Assembly (NCBI GenBank): GCA_012032345.1 | Contig: JAAUQI010000016.1 | Coordinates: 1-64,000, forward strand | Reading direction: 5' to 3' | Source: Leptolyngbyaceae cyanobacterium RM1_1_2 | Lineage (GTDB): Bacteria; Cyanobacteriota; Cyanobacteriia; Phormidesmidales; Phormidesmidaceae | Length of the DNA stretch: 64,000 nucleotides | Part shown: piece by piece, positions 36,127 through 45,891 of the stretch | Layout: each line of letters begins with the position of its first letter | Position numbering within the stretch: position 1 is the first letter of the stretch | Translations under genes and position numbers: made by a program | Notes under the pieces: generated by a model | Told to the model about the DNA's origin: nothing | Seen by the model: only the letters and a program-made list of their open reading frames with translations | Databases searched by the model: none

Positions 36127-36758
36127 TTAGCCGCAAACCTTTTTGACGCTGGGGAGTTCTTTGACCGCTGACCACCAGGCTTTGAGCTTAGGAGCCTGGG
36201 CCATGACGGGGTCAAACTCAGGAGTCTTAGACAAATACACAAAGATTGGAATCAGGTAAAAGTCAGCAATGCTGAGGCGATCGCCTAGCAGATCAGGGTT
36301 GCCTGCCGTTAGTGCTTCGATGGCGTTAATTGCTTTTTAGCCGGCTCAACTGCGGCCTTCACTTTAGCCTCATCGGTTTTGCCGCCCTGGCTTGGCACAA
36401 TCAGGCGCTGAATTACAATCGAGCCAATCACTGGCGTGTAGAGATAGCTGTCTACAATTGACATCACCTGACGCATTCGGGCTTGAGCTAAGGGTGCAGC
36501 AGGCGTAAACTGGGTGCTGGCGAAAACGGCATCTAAGTAGGGCGCGATCGCCGCCGTTTCGTAAAGTAGCTCGTCGTCAATACCGAGCGTCGGCACCTTG
36601 CCAAAGGGATTTTTGGCTAGATAGTCGTCCGTTTCGTTTTCGCCGTTGAAGATACCGACGCTCTCTAGGTCATAATCTATTCCTGCTGTTTCCAGCAGCA
36701 GACGGACTGTCCGAACGTAAGTACTTACGGGCGTACCGTAAACTGTCAGCTTTGGCAT
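36127..36758 (-). pseudogene. Glutathione S-transferase family protein, frameshifted
   Basis: The thioredoxin-like N-terminal domain begins MPKLTVYGTPVSTYVRTVRL with the conserved cis-Pro in GKVPTLGIDDE. The frame then shifts at five T (36334-36338), after which INAIEALTAGNPDLLGDRLS and FDPVMAQAPKLKAWW complete the helical domain. One added base gives a 210-residue GST. It may conjugate glutathione or act in stress response; the substrate is unknown. Confidence 0.85.
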
Positions 36759-36899
36759 CTCTAGTCAAAATTAAACGCTACTCGAATAGCTTCCCATCGA
36801 TTTAAGTTATTTTCTTGCCTCTGAAGATGTATAGCAAGCCGCAGTTTGGTTAGGACAACTCAGATCGCTGAATCTTTACGTGACCAGCATCCTATTTAT

Positions 36900-36941
36900 C
36901 CTTCTGCCTTCTGCCTTCTGCCTTCATCCTTCTGCCTTTCG
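36900..36941. repeat. Short tandem heptamer repeats
   Basis: CCTTCTG-type heptamers recur (cttctgccttctgccttctg, then a variant and another copy). Such short tandemly repeated repetitive sequences are common between cyanobacterial genes. The spacer at 36778-37049 holds nothing else that I recognise. Confidence 0.8.
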
Positions 36942-37049
36942 CCATACCAGTCCTAAGTTTGCGATCGCCTTTAACATCTCTGTCTGCGGGGGCACGTTGA
37001 ACTGCCCTGATTTCTTTAAGGTGTCTAGGTAGAAATTGGAGCGCTGACA

Positions 37050-37610
37050 ATGATATTTTTTGAAAACTGGGCCGAAATTTTTCGCATTGTTATCAGCAGC
37101 ATCGCTGTTTACATAGCCGTGGTGTTTTTCATTCGGACATCTGGTAAGCGCTCTACGTCCAAGATGAATAACTTTGACTGGATAGTGACAGTCGCAATGG
37201 GATCGATGGTCGGCTCCTCAATTTTGCTCAAAGATGTGACAGTCTTAGATGGCCTGGTAGGGATTGTCATGCTGCTAGGGCTACAGTTTATTGCCACTAA
37301 GCTGAGCGTAGTGTGGTCACCCATCACCGACGTCTTACACGCCCAGCCCAGAATCGTCTTCTGGCAGGGAGAATTTCTGCAAAAGAATATGCGTCTCGAA
37401 CGCGTCAACCATCACGAGATTCTCTCTGCTATTCGAGAGTCTGGCTATCACAGCCTGAAACAGGTAGCCGTCGTCATTTTAGAGTCCAATGGCGAACTCA
37501 GCGTTTTGGCTCAGAACTCCGATGCCCAAATATCGACGCTGGCAGATGTGATCACAGAGCCAGACGTAAAGCAAAACGTTAGCGATCGCCGAGTAAGTCT
37601 TGTTTTCTAG
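37050..37610 (+). CDS. DUF421 (YetF-like) membrane protein
   Basis: The 186-residue protein has three N-terminal membrane helices (about 10-28, 45-62 and 66-85) and a soluble DUF421 domain. The signature FFIRTSGKRSTSKMNNFDW and GSMVGSSIL are typical. YetF-like proteins are linked to sporulation in Bacillus; in cyanobacteria the role is unknown. Confidence 0.85.
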   Translation: MIFFENWAEIFRIVISSIAVYIAVVFFIRTSGKRSTSKMNNFDWIVTVAMGSMVGSSILLKDVTVLDGLVGIVMLLGLQFIATKLSVVWSPITDVLHAQPRIVFWQGEFLQKNMRLERVNHHEILSAIRESGYHSLKQVAVVILESNGELSVLAQNSDAQISTLADVITEPDVKQNVSDRRVSLVF

Positions 37611-37686
37611 ACTTACTCGATTCCAGATTGACCCTATTCAAGATTTGGGGAGCCAGCTCGACTCCCCATTGCTTCTACTGAGCGCT

Positions 37687-38337
37687 TTAGGCAGACGGCA
37701 GTAGCTGAATATTAGAGAAAGCAAACGTCTGCTCAGCTGCGCCTTGCTCGGTTTCAGTTGTGATGTGGCGGCGAGACAGGATGAAGTAATCACCTACCTT
37801 TTCGTAATCGTCTTCTAATACGCTCTTGCCGCCCTTTTGCTCACCGGTTTTAGGGTCGTGGTAAACCGAGTCATAGCGGTGGGAGAGATAGCCTGCGCCC
37901 GTATCGTGGCTGCTATGCGTGTAGATGGTGATGACAACGCCGTGCATGTTTCGATGCACCATCGACACTTCATTGTCGCGTAGCTGATAGCGATCGCCCT
38001 CAGACTTGCCGCCCATGAGAATCTCTACAGCGCCATCGTCCAGGGTTTTGCCATAGGCAAAGGTGTTGCTGCCGTGAGTGTCTTCAAAGCCACGACGAAC
38101 CCGATGAATGGCAATCTCCCAAAGCTGTTGGTGGATTGCTTTTTGGGCCTCCTCGTCGTCAACATCGCTGACTTCGGCTTTGAAGTCAGCGCTGACCGTC
38201 GCTTTGCCCGTAAAGGTTTTGTCGCCAGTCTCGTAAGTCACGTCAGCCTGATAGCCGGGAAAGGTTTTGTCCCAGGTGTAGCGATTTTCGTAAGCAGAGC
38301 GAAACAGTTCTCGAGCTGAAGTTTGAGTGCCTACCAT
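37687..38337 (-). CDS. DUF3386 family protein
   Basis: The 216-residue soluble protein has TSARELFRSAYENRYTWD, FPGYQADV and the C-terminal DDYEKVGDYFILSRRHI, typical of DUF3386, which is found in cyanobacteria and plastids. Function unknown. Convergent with the DUF421 gene, with a weak hairpin GGGGAG/CTCCCC at 37647-37667 between them. Confidence 0.8.
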   Translation of the reverse strand: MVGTQTSARELFRSAYENRYTWDKTFPGYQADVTYETGDKTFTGKATVSADFKAEVSDVDDEEAQKAIHQQLWEIAIHRVRRGFEDTHGSNTFAYGKTLDDGAVEILMGGKSEGDRYQLRDNEVSMVHRNMHGVVITIYTHSSHDTGAGYLSHRYDSVYHDPKTGEQKGGKSVLEDDYEKVGDYFILSRRHITTETEQGAAEQTFAFSNIQLLPSA

Positions 38338-38395
38338 GCAGAATCATCCAAAATGTGGGGTTTTCTTATTTCTATAGTAGCGACTTATTCACCCG

Positions 38396-38614
38396 CTATT
38401 CTGGCGCTTCTCCCGCCTCTGCAATCTCCTCACTTTTACCACGCACGGGGGGTAGCCGCTCGACTAGCCCCATCTCAAAAGCAATATCCGGCAGGTCGCC
38501 CACAATGTATTTGCCGGGTTCAAACAGGCGACCGGGGGTGAAGCAAACCTGCCTGAGTTCGACCACTTCAGAAGGGTTAAAAATACTGCGCGATAGTCGG
38601 CGCTCTAGGGGCAT
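38396..38614 (-). CDS. Small hypothetical protein downstream of raf1
   Basis: The 72-residue polypeptide MPLERRLSRSIFNPSEVVEL with FEPGKYIVGDLPDIAFEMG starts 12 bases after the raf1 stop, so it is likely co-transcribed. No domain is recognised. A link to Rubisco assembly is inferred only from position. Confidence 0.6.
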   Translation of the reverse strand: MPLERRLSRSIFNPSEVVELRQVCFTPGRLFEPGKYIVGDLPDIAFEMGLVERLPPVRGKSEEIAEAGEAPE

Positions 38615-38626
38615 GGTAGCAGTCTC

Positions 38627-39724
38627 CTACTCGTCAATTTGCCAAAGTTCTCGGGTATAGCCTTCGTCTAAAATTCGCTTAGGCCGAATCACCAAAATTA
38701 CCCGCCCTAGCAGCTGAATGTCAGGCTCTTGCTCAGACCACTGCAAATCCAGGCGATCGCCCTGCTCTACAGCAAAGTAGCTATCGCTGCGCCAGTCTCG
38801 CTGTGCCCGATCAATTACCACTAGCAGTGTCTCTGACAGGCTCTGAGTCGGCGCTGCCGGCAGGTACTTAGACTGAACTAAAATCCCGACTGGATCTTCA
38901 GCCTGCAAAATCACCTGCCAGCCCGGAACAGCAACCCAGGCTCCCGTACCCGAAAATTTAACTAGGCCAAAGGGTTCTTCTGTCAGCGCCAAGGGCACCG
39001 CTTTGAAGTCAGCTATCGAGAGCGGCCATTCACCGGCAACCGGGATCAGCCGGGGTAGCTCAGTTTCGGTTTCTAGCCGATAGACAGGCAGTTTGGGAGC
39101 TGGTTTATCTTTGACCACCGTAAAGTCTAGCAGCAGCTTTTCAATCTGCTGACGAGCGCTAGCGCTGTGGGCAAAGCGCAGGCCCTGAGCAATCAGGCGC
39201 GATCGCACAGGCAGGTCTCTTTGCTGTCTGGCCAGCCGCCAGTAGTGGTAGGCGACAGCGTCACCAGGGTGCTTGCTAAAGCCTTCAGGCGGCTGCTCAG
39301 AGTAAGAAAATTCTCGCAGCGCCTTGGCGACTTCTTTTACCTGATCAATTTCTAAGCCGTTCTGCACGATCAGCTCAGCCGCCTGAGCGCGATCGCTCTG
39401 CGATAAAATTCTCAGCTCATAGAGCAAATCGCTGCCGCGCTGCTGAAAATGCGCCTGGGCCTGTTCTGAGGCTCCTGCTGCTGACATCGAAGCATAAACC
39501 TGGGCTGCGACTGTAATCTGATTTTGCTGAACTGGCTCAAAACCGGTTTCCTCGAAGATCTTCTGAGGACTTAGCCCAGCCTTTTGCAAAGACTGGCAGG
39601 CTTGACCCCAGGCTACCCAGGTTCCCTGCTTGCGCCGCAGCTGCTGTAGCAGAGCAGCCTGGCTGGTCTCAGGATTGCCAGCTGTCGCCTGTAGATTAGA
39701 ATCATCAGAAGGAGTCGAGGTCAT
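38627..39724 (-). CDS. raf1: Rubisco accumulation factor 1
   Basis: Raf1 is a dimeric chaperone that assembles Rubisco large subunits into the L8 core. The 365-residue protein has the alpha domain (QLRRKQGTWVAWGQACQSLQ, FEETGFEPVQQNQITVAAQVY), a flexible linker near residue 205 and a beta-domain (PRLIPVAGEWPLSIADFKAV; FGLVKFSGTGAWVAVPGWQ). Length is normal. The region at 39725-39874 must carry its promoter. Confidence 0.92.
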   Translation of the reverse strand: MTSTPSDDSNLQATAGNPETSQAALLQQLRRKQGTWVAWGQACQSLQKAGLSPQKIFEETGFEPVQQNQITVAAQVYASMSAAGASEQAQAHFQQRGSDLLYELRILSQSDRAQAAELIVQNGLEIDQVKEVAKALREFSYSEQPPEGFSKHPGDAVAYHYWRLARQQRDLPVRSRLIAQGLRFAHSASARQQIEKLLLDFTVVKDKPAPKLPVYRLETETELPRLIPVAGEWPLSIADFKAVPLALTEEPFGLVKFSGTGAWVAVPGWQVILQAEDPVGILVQSKYLPAAPTQSLSETLLVVIDRAQRDWRSDSYFAVEQGDRLDLQWSEQEPDIQLLGRVILVIRPKRILDEGYTRELWQIDE

Positions 39725-39874
39725 ATCAGCGCAGCGCCGCGTTCTGGATAATTGGTTTTCACTGACTCTAGCGTGAATTGTGGGCGATCGCGCCGCCAGC
39801 TCAAAACAAAATTAACTCAAAGCTTGACGTGCTCCTGATTGACAAGCGATGATGGTAGACGCAATTTGCGCTAC

Positions 39875-39947
39875 GGGGCTATAGCTCAGCTGGTAGAGCA
39901 CCTCAATGGCATTGAGGGGGTCAGCGGTTCGAGTCCGCTTAGCTCCA
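39875..39947 (+). tRNA. tRNA-Ala (GGC)
   Basis: A 73-base cloverleaf: acceptor GGGGCTA/TAGCTCC, D-loop AGCTCAGCTGGTAGAGC, anticodon stem CCTCA/TGAGG with loop ATGGCAT (anticodon GGC) and T-loop GGTTCGAGTCC. The CCA end is not encoded (A then TTT follows). Only 10 bases separate it from the GTG of the next gene. Confidence 0.97.
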
Positions 39948-39957
39948 TTTTTAGATT

Positions 39958-42333
39958 GTGAAAATTCTGTTGGTAGAAAACGATGGCTTAACCGCTAGTC
40001 TGCTCGCAGAAGCTTTGACCGCTCAGCTGTATGAAGTTAGCATTGTCAGCAGGGCTGAGCAAATTGATGTCGAATCAGTCATGGCTGCTGACTATGATCT
40101 GATTTTGATGACGCTGCTAGTTGCTAACTTTGACAGCATTGCCTTTTGTCAGCAGCTTCGCAGCTATGGTTATCAAAAGCCTATCTTATTAATTACAGCC
40201 GGAAATTCGAGTGCAGAAGTCACCGCCGGACTCGAAGCCGGAGCTGATGACTATATTGCTCAGCCTTACAATCTAGCAGAACTCATAGTCCGGCTGCGAG
40301 CGCTGCTGCACCGCAGTCGCCTGCTAACCGCGCCGTCTAAGGTTTTGAGCTACGGGGATATCTCACTCAATCTGGAGATGGCGACGCTCAGATATGAGCA
40401 ATTTGTTATGCAACTAACGCCTCAAGAACTCAGGCTGATGGCGCTGTTTTTGCAACATCCCCGGCAGGCTTTTAGTCGAGAGCAACTCATCCAGCAGTTT
40501 GATGATGCAGAAAATCAGCTCGGCTCTCGTTCTATTGCTCAGCTCATTCGCCGTCTCCGCCACAATTTCAAGCAGCTAGCCGGAATCAGCCTAATCGAAA
40601 CAGTCTATGGCTCTGGGTATCGGCTGCATTCGTCTCTGGCTCCGTCGCCTACGGTTTGGTCTATGTCACAACCAAGCCTGACGCCTTCTTTAGAACTCAG
40701 CCAGGTTTTAGAAAAATTTCGGGGTTCTTTCCAAGAGCAGGTAGTGAATTTGGAGCAGGTTTATCGCACCCTGCTGGAGAGAGGCACCCAGGCCGATATC
40801 AAACGGATGGGGGAGCAAGAAGCGCACAAACTAGCGGGAGGATTAGGAATTTTTGGCTATCCTGTAGCCTCAGAGATTGCTCGCAACATTGAACGGATTC
40901 TAAGCGACCCGAATCGCTCTGGTCAATCACTCATTCAAGATTTGGCCGCCCAGCTAGCGGCCCTCAGACAAGCACTCACGTATCCGCCCGCAACGGCCTC
41001 CTCAAAAGCGCTGGTGCAAACTCAGATGCCCTCGGTTTTGCTGATTGATGACGACATTGTGCTGACAGAGACGATGAAGCAAGACGCGATCGCCTGGGGA
41101 CTTAATCTCGAAGTAGCTCACGATTTAGGCAGCGCTCGACAGAAAATTCTACAGTCTGCACCCGATGTAATTGTGCTAGACCTGATTTTCTCTGATACCA
41201 ACGAAAACGGCCTAGAACTGCTGCAGGAGCTACAAGAGCAGTTCTCTGAAATTCCGGTGTTGACAATGACTATCCGCGATCGCCTAGCCGACCGGGTCGT
41301 GAGTGCCCGATTGGGTAGCCAGAGTTTCCTCTCAAAGCCTGTGCCGCCTGCTCAAGTTTTTGAAGAGGTGATGAAAACCCTTTATCAAAGGCAGGCCACC
41401 AGCAGCAAAGTGATCATTGTTGATTCTGACCCGCTGATGCTTAGCAACATCAGTATTTTTTTGAGCAGCCACAACTTTCAGGTGATTGCGTTGGGCAATC
41501 CCTACGATTTCTGGCACGTGCTGACAGCGACGGCCCCTGATCTGCTTTTGTTGAATGCTCAAATGTCAACCTTCAGCGGTTTGGATTTGTGCCAGGTAGT
41601 GCGTCACGCTCCTAACTGGGCTGATTTGCCCATCGTTGTGATGACGCCTGATGCCAGTCAAACAGCAATCGAGTCTGCGTTTGCTGCGGGGGCTGACGAT
41701 TTTATCAGCAAGCCAATTGATCCCTCTGACTTGCTGCGACGCACGGTTGGACGAGTGGAGCGATCGCGCTTGCAAAAGCAAGTCAGACAGCGCAAACAAG
41801 AAGAACACCAAGCCCTACATCATTTAGCCACCGTAGACGCGCTGACGCAGGTTGCCAATCGGCGGCGGCTAAATGAGTATCTCAGTCATGAATGGCAGCG
41901 TTTACGCCGGGAGCAATCGTCCTTATCTCTGATTTTTTGTGATATTGACTACTTTAAAGACTACAACGACCAGTATGGCCATCCCGCTGGCGATGTCTGT
42001 CTACAGCAAATTGCTCAAACTATTCGTACTCTGATTAATCGACCTGCCGATCTAGTTGCCCGCTACGGTGGCGAAGAGTTTTGCATTGTTTTACCCAAAA
42101 CTCCTCTGGCAGGCGCTGTACATATTGTTGGCCAAGTGCAGCAGGCGATCGCCCAGTTAAGAATTGCCCATGCTACGTCCTCCGTCAGTGACTTTGTCAC
42201 CTTAAGCTTCGGCATCGCCACCGTCACCCCTTCAAGAGAGACATCGGTAGAACAGCTCATCACCGTTGCTGACCAAGCTCTTTATCAGGCTAAAGCCCAA
42301 GGTCGTAATACCTATTGCACCACTTTGTTGTAA
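39958..42333 (+). CDS. REC-wHTH-HPt-REC-REC-GGDEF multidomain regulator
   Basis: The 791-residue protein starts GTG. Domains in order: REC1 (1-120; the phosphoacceptor position is Thr52, so degenerate), OmpR-type winged helix (about 130-228), HPt (about 240-335, His290 in EAHKLAGGLGIFG), REC2 (about 358-470, intact Asp in DVIVLDLIFSD), REC3 (about 478-595, Asp to Asn in LLLLNAQMS) and GGDEF (about 625-790; GGEEF 704-708 intact). It can probably make c-di-GMP and accept phosphate at REC2 and HPt. No ribosome site is seen because the tRNA ends 10 bases upstream. Confidence 0.85.
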   Translation: MKILLVENDGLTASLLAEALTAQLYEVSIVSRAEQIDVESVMAADYDLILMTLLVANFDSIAFCQQLRSYGYQKPILLITAGNSSAEVTAGLEAGADDYIAQPYNLAELIVRLRALLHRSRLLTAPSKVLSYGDISLNLEMATLRYEQFVMQLTPQELRLMALFLQHPRQAFSREQLIQQFDDAENQLGSRSIAQLIRRLRHNFKQLAGISLIETVYGSGYRLHSSLAPSPTVWSMSQPSLTPSLELSQVLEKFRGSFQEQVVNLEQVYRTLLERGTQADIKRMGEQEAHKLAGGLGIFGYPVASEIARNIERILSDPNRSGQSLIQDLAAQLAALRQALTYPPATASSKALVQTQMPSVLLIDDDIVLTETMKQDAIAWGLNLEVAHDLGSARQKILQSAPDVIVLDLIFSDTNENGLELLQELQEQFSEIPVLTMTIRDRLADRVVSARLGSQSFLSKPVPPAQVFEEVMKTLYQRQATSSKVIIVDSDPLMLSNISIFLSSHNFQVIALGNPYDFWHVLTATAPDLLLLNAQMSTFSGLDLCQVVRHAPNWADLPIVVMTPDASQTAIESAFAAGADDFISKPIDPSDLLRRTVGRVERSRLQKQVRQRKQEEHQALHHLATVDALTQVANRRRLNEYLSHEWQRLRREQSSLSLIFCDIDYFKDYNDQYGHPAGDVCLQQIAQTIRTLINRPADLVARYGGEEFCIVLPKTPLAGAVHIVGQVQQAIAQLRIAHATSSVSDFVTLSFGIATVTPSRETSVEQLITVADQALYQAKAQGRNTYCTTLL

Positions 42334-42891
42334 GCCTCTATTTTCTGAGTTACGGGCAGCTCGGTGAGCGCAGCCAGTCGGCGAGTGCTGATGTTTAGGG
42401 CTGCCGATATAGCGACGTCCGCCTAGTCCTCGGTAGTCCAAAATCCAATACTCGGCGATACCCATTGCTTCATAGTCTTCAAACTTGCGGGCATAATCAT
42501 CGGGCCAATTAGTAGAGGTGACTTCTACGACGAGTCTGACAGAACTGCCGAGGGTGATGACAGACTCTCGTTCCCAAGGCGGTTCTTGAGCTAAAGCTGC
42601 TCTGTCAATCATTAAAATGTCTGGCTTATAGCCAGTCTCAGTACCCAGTGGCCGCACCAAAGCGGTATTGGGAATGAAGACATTTAAGTTTTCCTGGTCG
42701 ATCAGGACATTAAGCTTGCGGTTCAGCAAGCCAACGACTTGTTCATGAGGGCCAGTTGGCTGCATTTCAGCAACGGCTCCATTGTGCAGCTCGTATCGCC
42801 CAGTTTCTGGTTTCCAGTCCAAAAACTCTTGAAAACTGATAGATTGCGAAATTGCTGCACCATCACGTTTGCTGCTCACTGATGAGGTCAC
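42232..42891 (-). CDS. Uma2 family putative endonuclease, C-terminus divergent
   Basis: The Uma2 (DUF820) restriction-like fold is clear over residues 1-145: FQEFLDWKPETGRYELHNG, KPDILMI, VRLVVEVTSTNWPDDY with the acidic and Lys active residues, and YWILDYRGLGGRRYIG. After this the usual Uma2 end is absent and an unrelated tail of about 70 residues overlaps the end of the GGDEF gene. The gene may be truncated or frameshifted near 42420. Function unknown; the family is abundant in cyanobacteria. Confidence 0.7.
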   Translation of the reverse strand: MTSSVSSKRDGAAISQSISFQEFLDWKPETGRYELHNGAVAEMQPTGPHEQVVGLLNRKLNVLIDQENLNVFIPNTALVRPLGTETGYKPDILMIDRAALAQEPPWERESVITLGSSVRLVVEVTSTNWPDDYARKFEDYEAMGIAEYWILDYRGLGGRRYIGSPKHQHSPTGCAHRAARNSENRGLQQSGAIGITTLGFSLIKSLVSNGDELFYRCLS

Positions 42892-43063
42892 CTACTATGC
42901 CTGGTAGATTTGATCCTACAGCTTTAGACAGTCATCATGGCTTCGACTACCTGTTACTGTGGCAACGGACAAGATTGTTCGGGTCAGAAGCCGCCGAAAC
43001 CATGAAAGTCAAAACTTCGTAGGGTTCTAGATGCCCCTGAGCGATCGCCCAAACACCAAAACC

Positions 43064-43186
43064 TTAATCTATCTCTAAGCTAAACCCAAGCAGCACAGAC
43101 TCACCCAGCAGCGTAGCAGGCATCGCCACACACAGCTGATAAAACTGCTCTCGGGTCAGCGGTGTCAGGTTTAGCACAGTAGTCAT
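43064..43186 (-). pseudogene. Remnant of a second Uma2 gene
   Basis: From ATG 43186, 40 codons read MTTVLNLTPLTREQFYQLCV, which matches the usual Uma2 N-terminus, then stop at 43064. The spacer 42892-43300 holds only this fragment; the remaining sequence shows no gene. Confidence 0.5.
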
Positions 43187-43300
43187 CAGACAATTCCTCA
43201 GGCAGGTAGCTTGAATCCAAAAATTTCTACCAACGTCCTCTAAGTTATAAAGCGCGATTTTTACTCAGCCTGCCGTTGAGAGCGCCCTACCGATAGCCGC

Positions 43301-45459
43301 TTAGAGCGGCAGCGGCTTTTGCTCAGAAAGGCTAGAGGGCATAGAGGTTGCTGACTCAGCCTGATCAGGTTTATGTTCATAGAGCGCTCCGGCCACAGGC
43401 GTGTAGACCACAATCATTGACGACTCCCAGTGCTTATGGGCGATCGCTCGGGTTCTCGCTGCATTACCCACTTGCCCTGTCGCTGTTGCCGTCGCGCTGG
43501 CAAGATCAGTAAATCATCCGCAGCAAAGCCCTCCGAAACCCGACGAACAAAATTGCCCTGCACCTCTTCAACTTGGGCTGACTCAGGCAGGCGATCGCGC
43601 CAGCTCAGCTCAGCCTGACGCGACTTAGGCCCTCGCCACACCAGCAGCACTGCTAGCGGTGCCTTGAGTTCTTCCGCTAGCTGCTGAGCCACCACAATTG
43701 CTAGCACATTCGCCGTGGGTAGGGTACGAATAGCCGGAACCGCCAGCAGAATCCGCTGCACATTCTCAATCGGTTGAGGAAAGCGGGCAATTAAAACGGG
43801 CGTTGTGGCCTGATTCACGATGTTGTCAATCACATCGCCAAACAGACTATCGCGGTAGGTCGAATAGCCCTTCCAGCCGCAGACAATCAGACTTGCCTGC
43901 CGTTCAGCCGCCGTGCGAATCACGCCGCGATCGATGCTGTCGTCTACCCGCCCAATCGTTTCAACCTTAACCACAGCACTGTGGGCCAGGTTCTCAGCCG
44001 TCGCCAAAAGCTGCTGCTGCTTGAGCTGCTCAGCCGCCGAAATAGCGCCATAGCGATCGGACAAAACATGCAGCGGCAGCAGCGTGCCGTCTAGCCGTTT
44101 TGAGAGCAAAATTGCCAGGTTGAGCAAGTTATCTTCAGTGCTGGGGTTAGCCACAGGTACCAAAATCCGCTGGCCCCACTCCAGCGACGCCTGATCCTTA
44201 TTAGTGGTTTTAGGAGCGACAGGCTGTACCTGAGCGCCCCAGCGCTCCGTAATCCACGGCGACACCACACAGCTCACCAAAATCATAGCGATAGTGCTGT
44301 TGACGGTAGCCTCATCCACAATCTTGAGATTAAAGGCCACTGTAATCGCCGCCAGGGTTGACGCCGCCTGAGCTACCGACAGACCAAACACAGTCATGCT
44401 GCTGGCAAACGGCCACCCAAAGACTTTTCCTGCCCCCCAAGCTGCCAAAAACTTGCTCAGCAGCTCTGCCACAATGATGATTGAGGCGACCAGCAGAGAC
44501 TTCGGCTCACGAAAGAGAATCAGCGGATCTACCAGCATTCCTACTGAAATTAAGAAAAAAGGCACAAACAGAGTATTGCCAATAAACTGAATCCGGTTCA
44601 TCAGCGGACTCAGCGTCGGAATCTGCTGGGTAATGGCAACGCCAACTAAGAAAGCCCCTACAATTGGCTCGATTTCAATCAAACCCGCAATGTAAGAAAC
44701 CACAAACAGCGCCGCCAAGACAAAGACAAATTCCGCGCCCTCATCGTGGCCGAACTTGCGGAAAAACCACCGTCCCAAGCGGGGTACTCCCCACAGGGTC
44801 GTGAATGTAAAAACTATCAGCGACGGAATCAGAAACAGCCAGAAGTTTAAGGTTAGGTCTCCCTCTTGGGCCTTCACCACCACCGCCAGCACCAGCAGGG
44901 CCAAAACATTAGTAATCAGCGTGCCACCCAGGGTTGCAGTCACCGCAGGCAGACGCATCAGACCCAGCTTGCTCAATACGGGCAGCGATACCAGCGTATG
45001 AGAAGCCAGACAGGAGGCCACTAAAATAGCCGCCAACAGCCCGTATCCGGCTAGCAGCATCGCCCCGGTGCCGATCGCCATTGGGATTAGAAAAGTGGCA
45101 AACCCAAAACCAGCCGCTGCTTTAGCATTGCGTTTCAGGTCATCCAGGCTGGTTTCTAATCCCCCCAAAAACATTAAAAATAGCAAGCCTACCGTACCGA
45201 GAAGCACAATCGTTTCATCTCGCTCTAGCAGGTTCAGACCGTATGGCCCAACCACAACCCCTGCTAAAATCAGACCCACAATTCCCGGCAGCCGCAGCCG
45301 CTCAAAGATCAGCGGTGCAACCAGCATAATACCGACAATCACTAAAAAAATTGTGACCGGATCTTGAATTGGCTGGGCCAAAATAGCTAAAGTGAGAGAA
45401 TCTAACCCCAAGTCTGGCAGCAATCTTGCAGCAGATCCCACAGAAAATAAAAGCGCCAC
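43301..45459 (-). pseudogene. CPA2 cation/proton antiporter with USP domains, late frameshift
   Basis: Residues 1 to about 410 form about 12 membrane helices of a monovalent cation:H+ antiporter (LRLPGIVGLILAGVVVGPYG, LFLMFLGGLETSLDDL, GAFLVGVAI). Two cytoplasmic universal-stress-protein-like domains follow (ILVPVANPSTEDNLLNLA). The first frame ends at 43414. One added base at the two T at 43464-43465 continues it as RTRAIAHKHWESSMIVVYTP to a stop at 43301, making 719 residues. Membrane part and most of the tail are intact, so function is probably kept if the break is a sequence error. Confidence 0.82.
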
Positions 45460-45757
45460 AACATACCTCCACTAACGCATAGAATCCTTTAGGAGTAACG
45501 CTAAAGTCGCCAGCTTCCTGCTAGCCAGTGTTTTGTTGAAAAGCAAGAGCGATCCGCTCAGCAGTGCTCAAATGTCAGTTTAGTCCTGAATCTTAGAGAA
45601 AAGCTCCTATCTCCAATAGATAAAATTTGCAACCTTCAGCTACAGGCAGACGTTGCAAAAGTCTAAAGGCTACAAATTTGAGTGAGTTTGTGAAAAGTGC
45701 CAAACCTCAAACCTAGCTAAAAAAAGCTAACCATAGGCTTTGAGTCCTTGCTAATAT
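45460..45757. other. Intergenic region between the antiporter and dps genes
   Basis: About 300 bases between divergent genes. The antiporter promoter must lie near the left end. No gene or repeat is recognised; the right end leads into the dps promoter. Confidence 0.4.
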
Positions 45758-45787
45758 TTGACGAAACGAACTCATAACGATTATGAT
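45758..45787 (+). promoter_or_regulatory. dps promoter with a PerR/Fur-like box
   Basis: TTGACG (45758-45763), 18 bases, TATGAT (45782-45787) form a strong promoter. TCATAACGATTATGA (45772-45786) overlaps the -10 and matches the PerR consensus TTATAATNATTATAA at 12 of 14 defined positions. Peroxide-responsive derepression of dps would fit. Confidence 0.65.
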
Positions 45788-45891
45788 TTAGAGGGTTAGC
45801 CATGAAGCGGTAGTCGGCTTTGATCAACGAGTCGGCACAGCTTTACGGCTATTCGATATTGTTGGAGATAGTTATCTATAGGAGAACGCTT

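Noticed and set aside
44756..45367. Plus-strand open frames opposite the antiporter
   Set aside because: They mirror the hydrophobic coding strand of the antiporter and have a non-natural composition.
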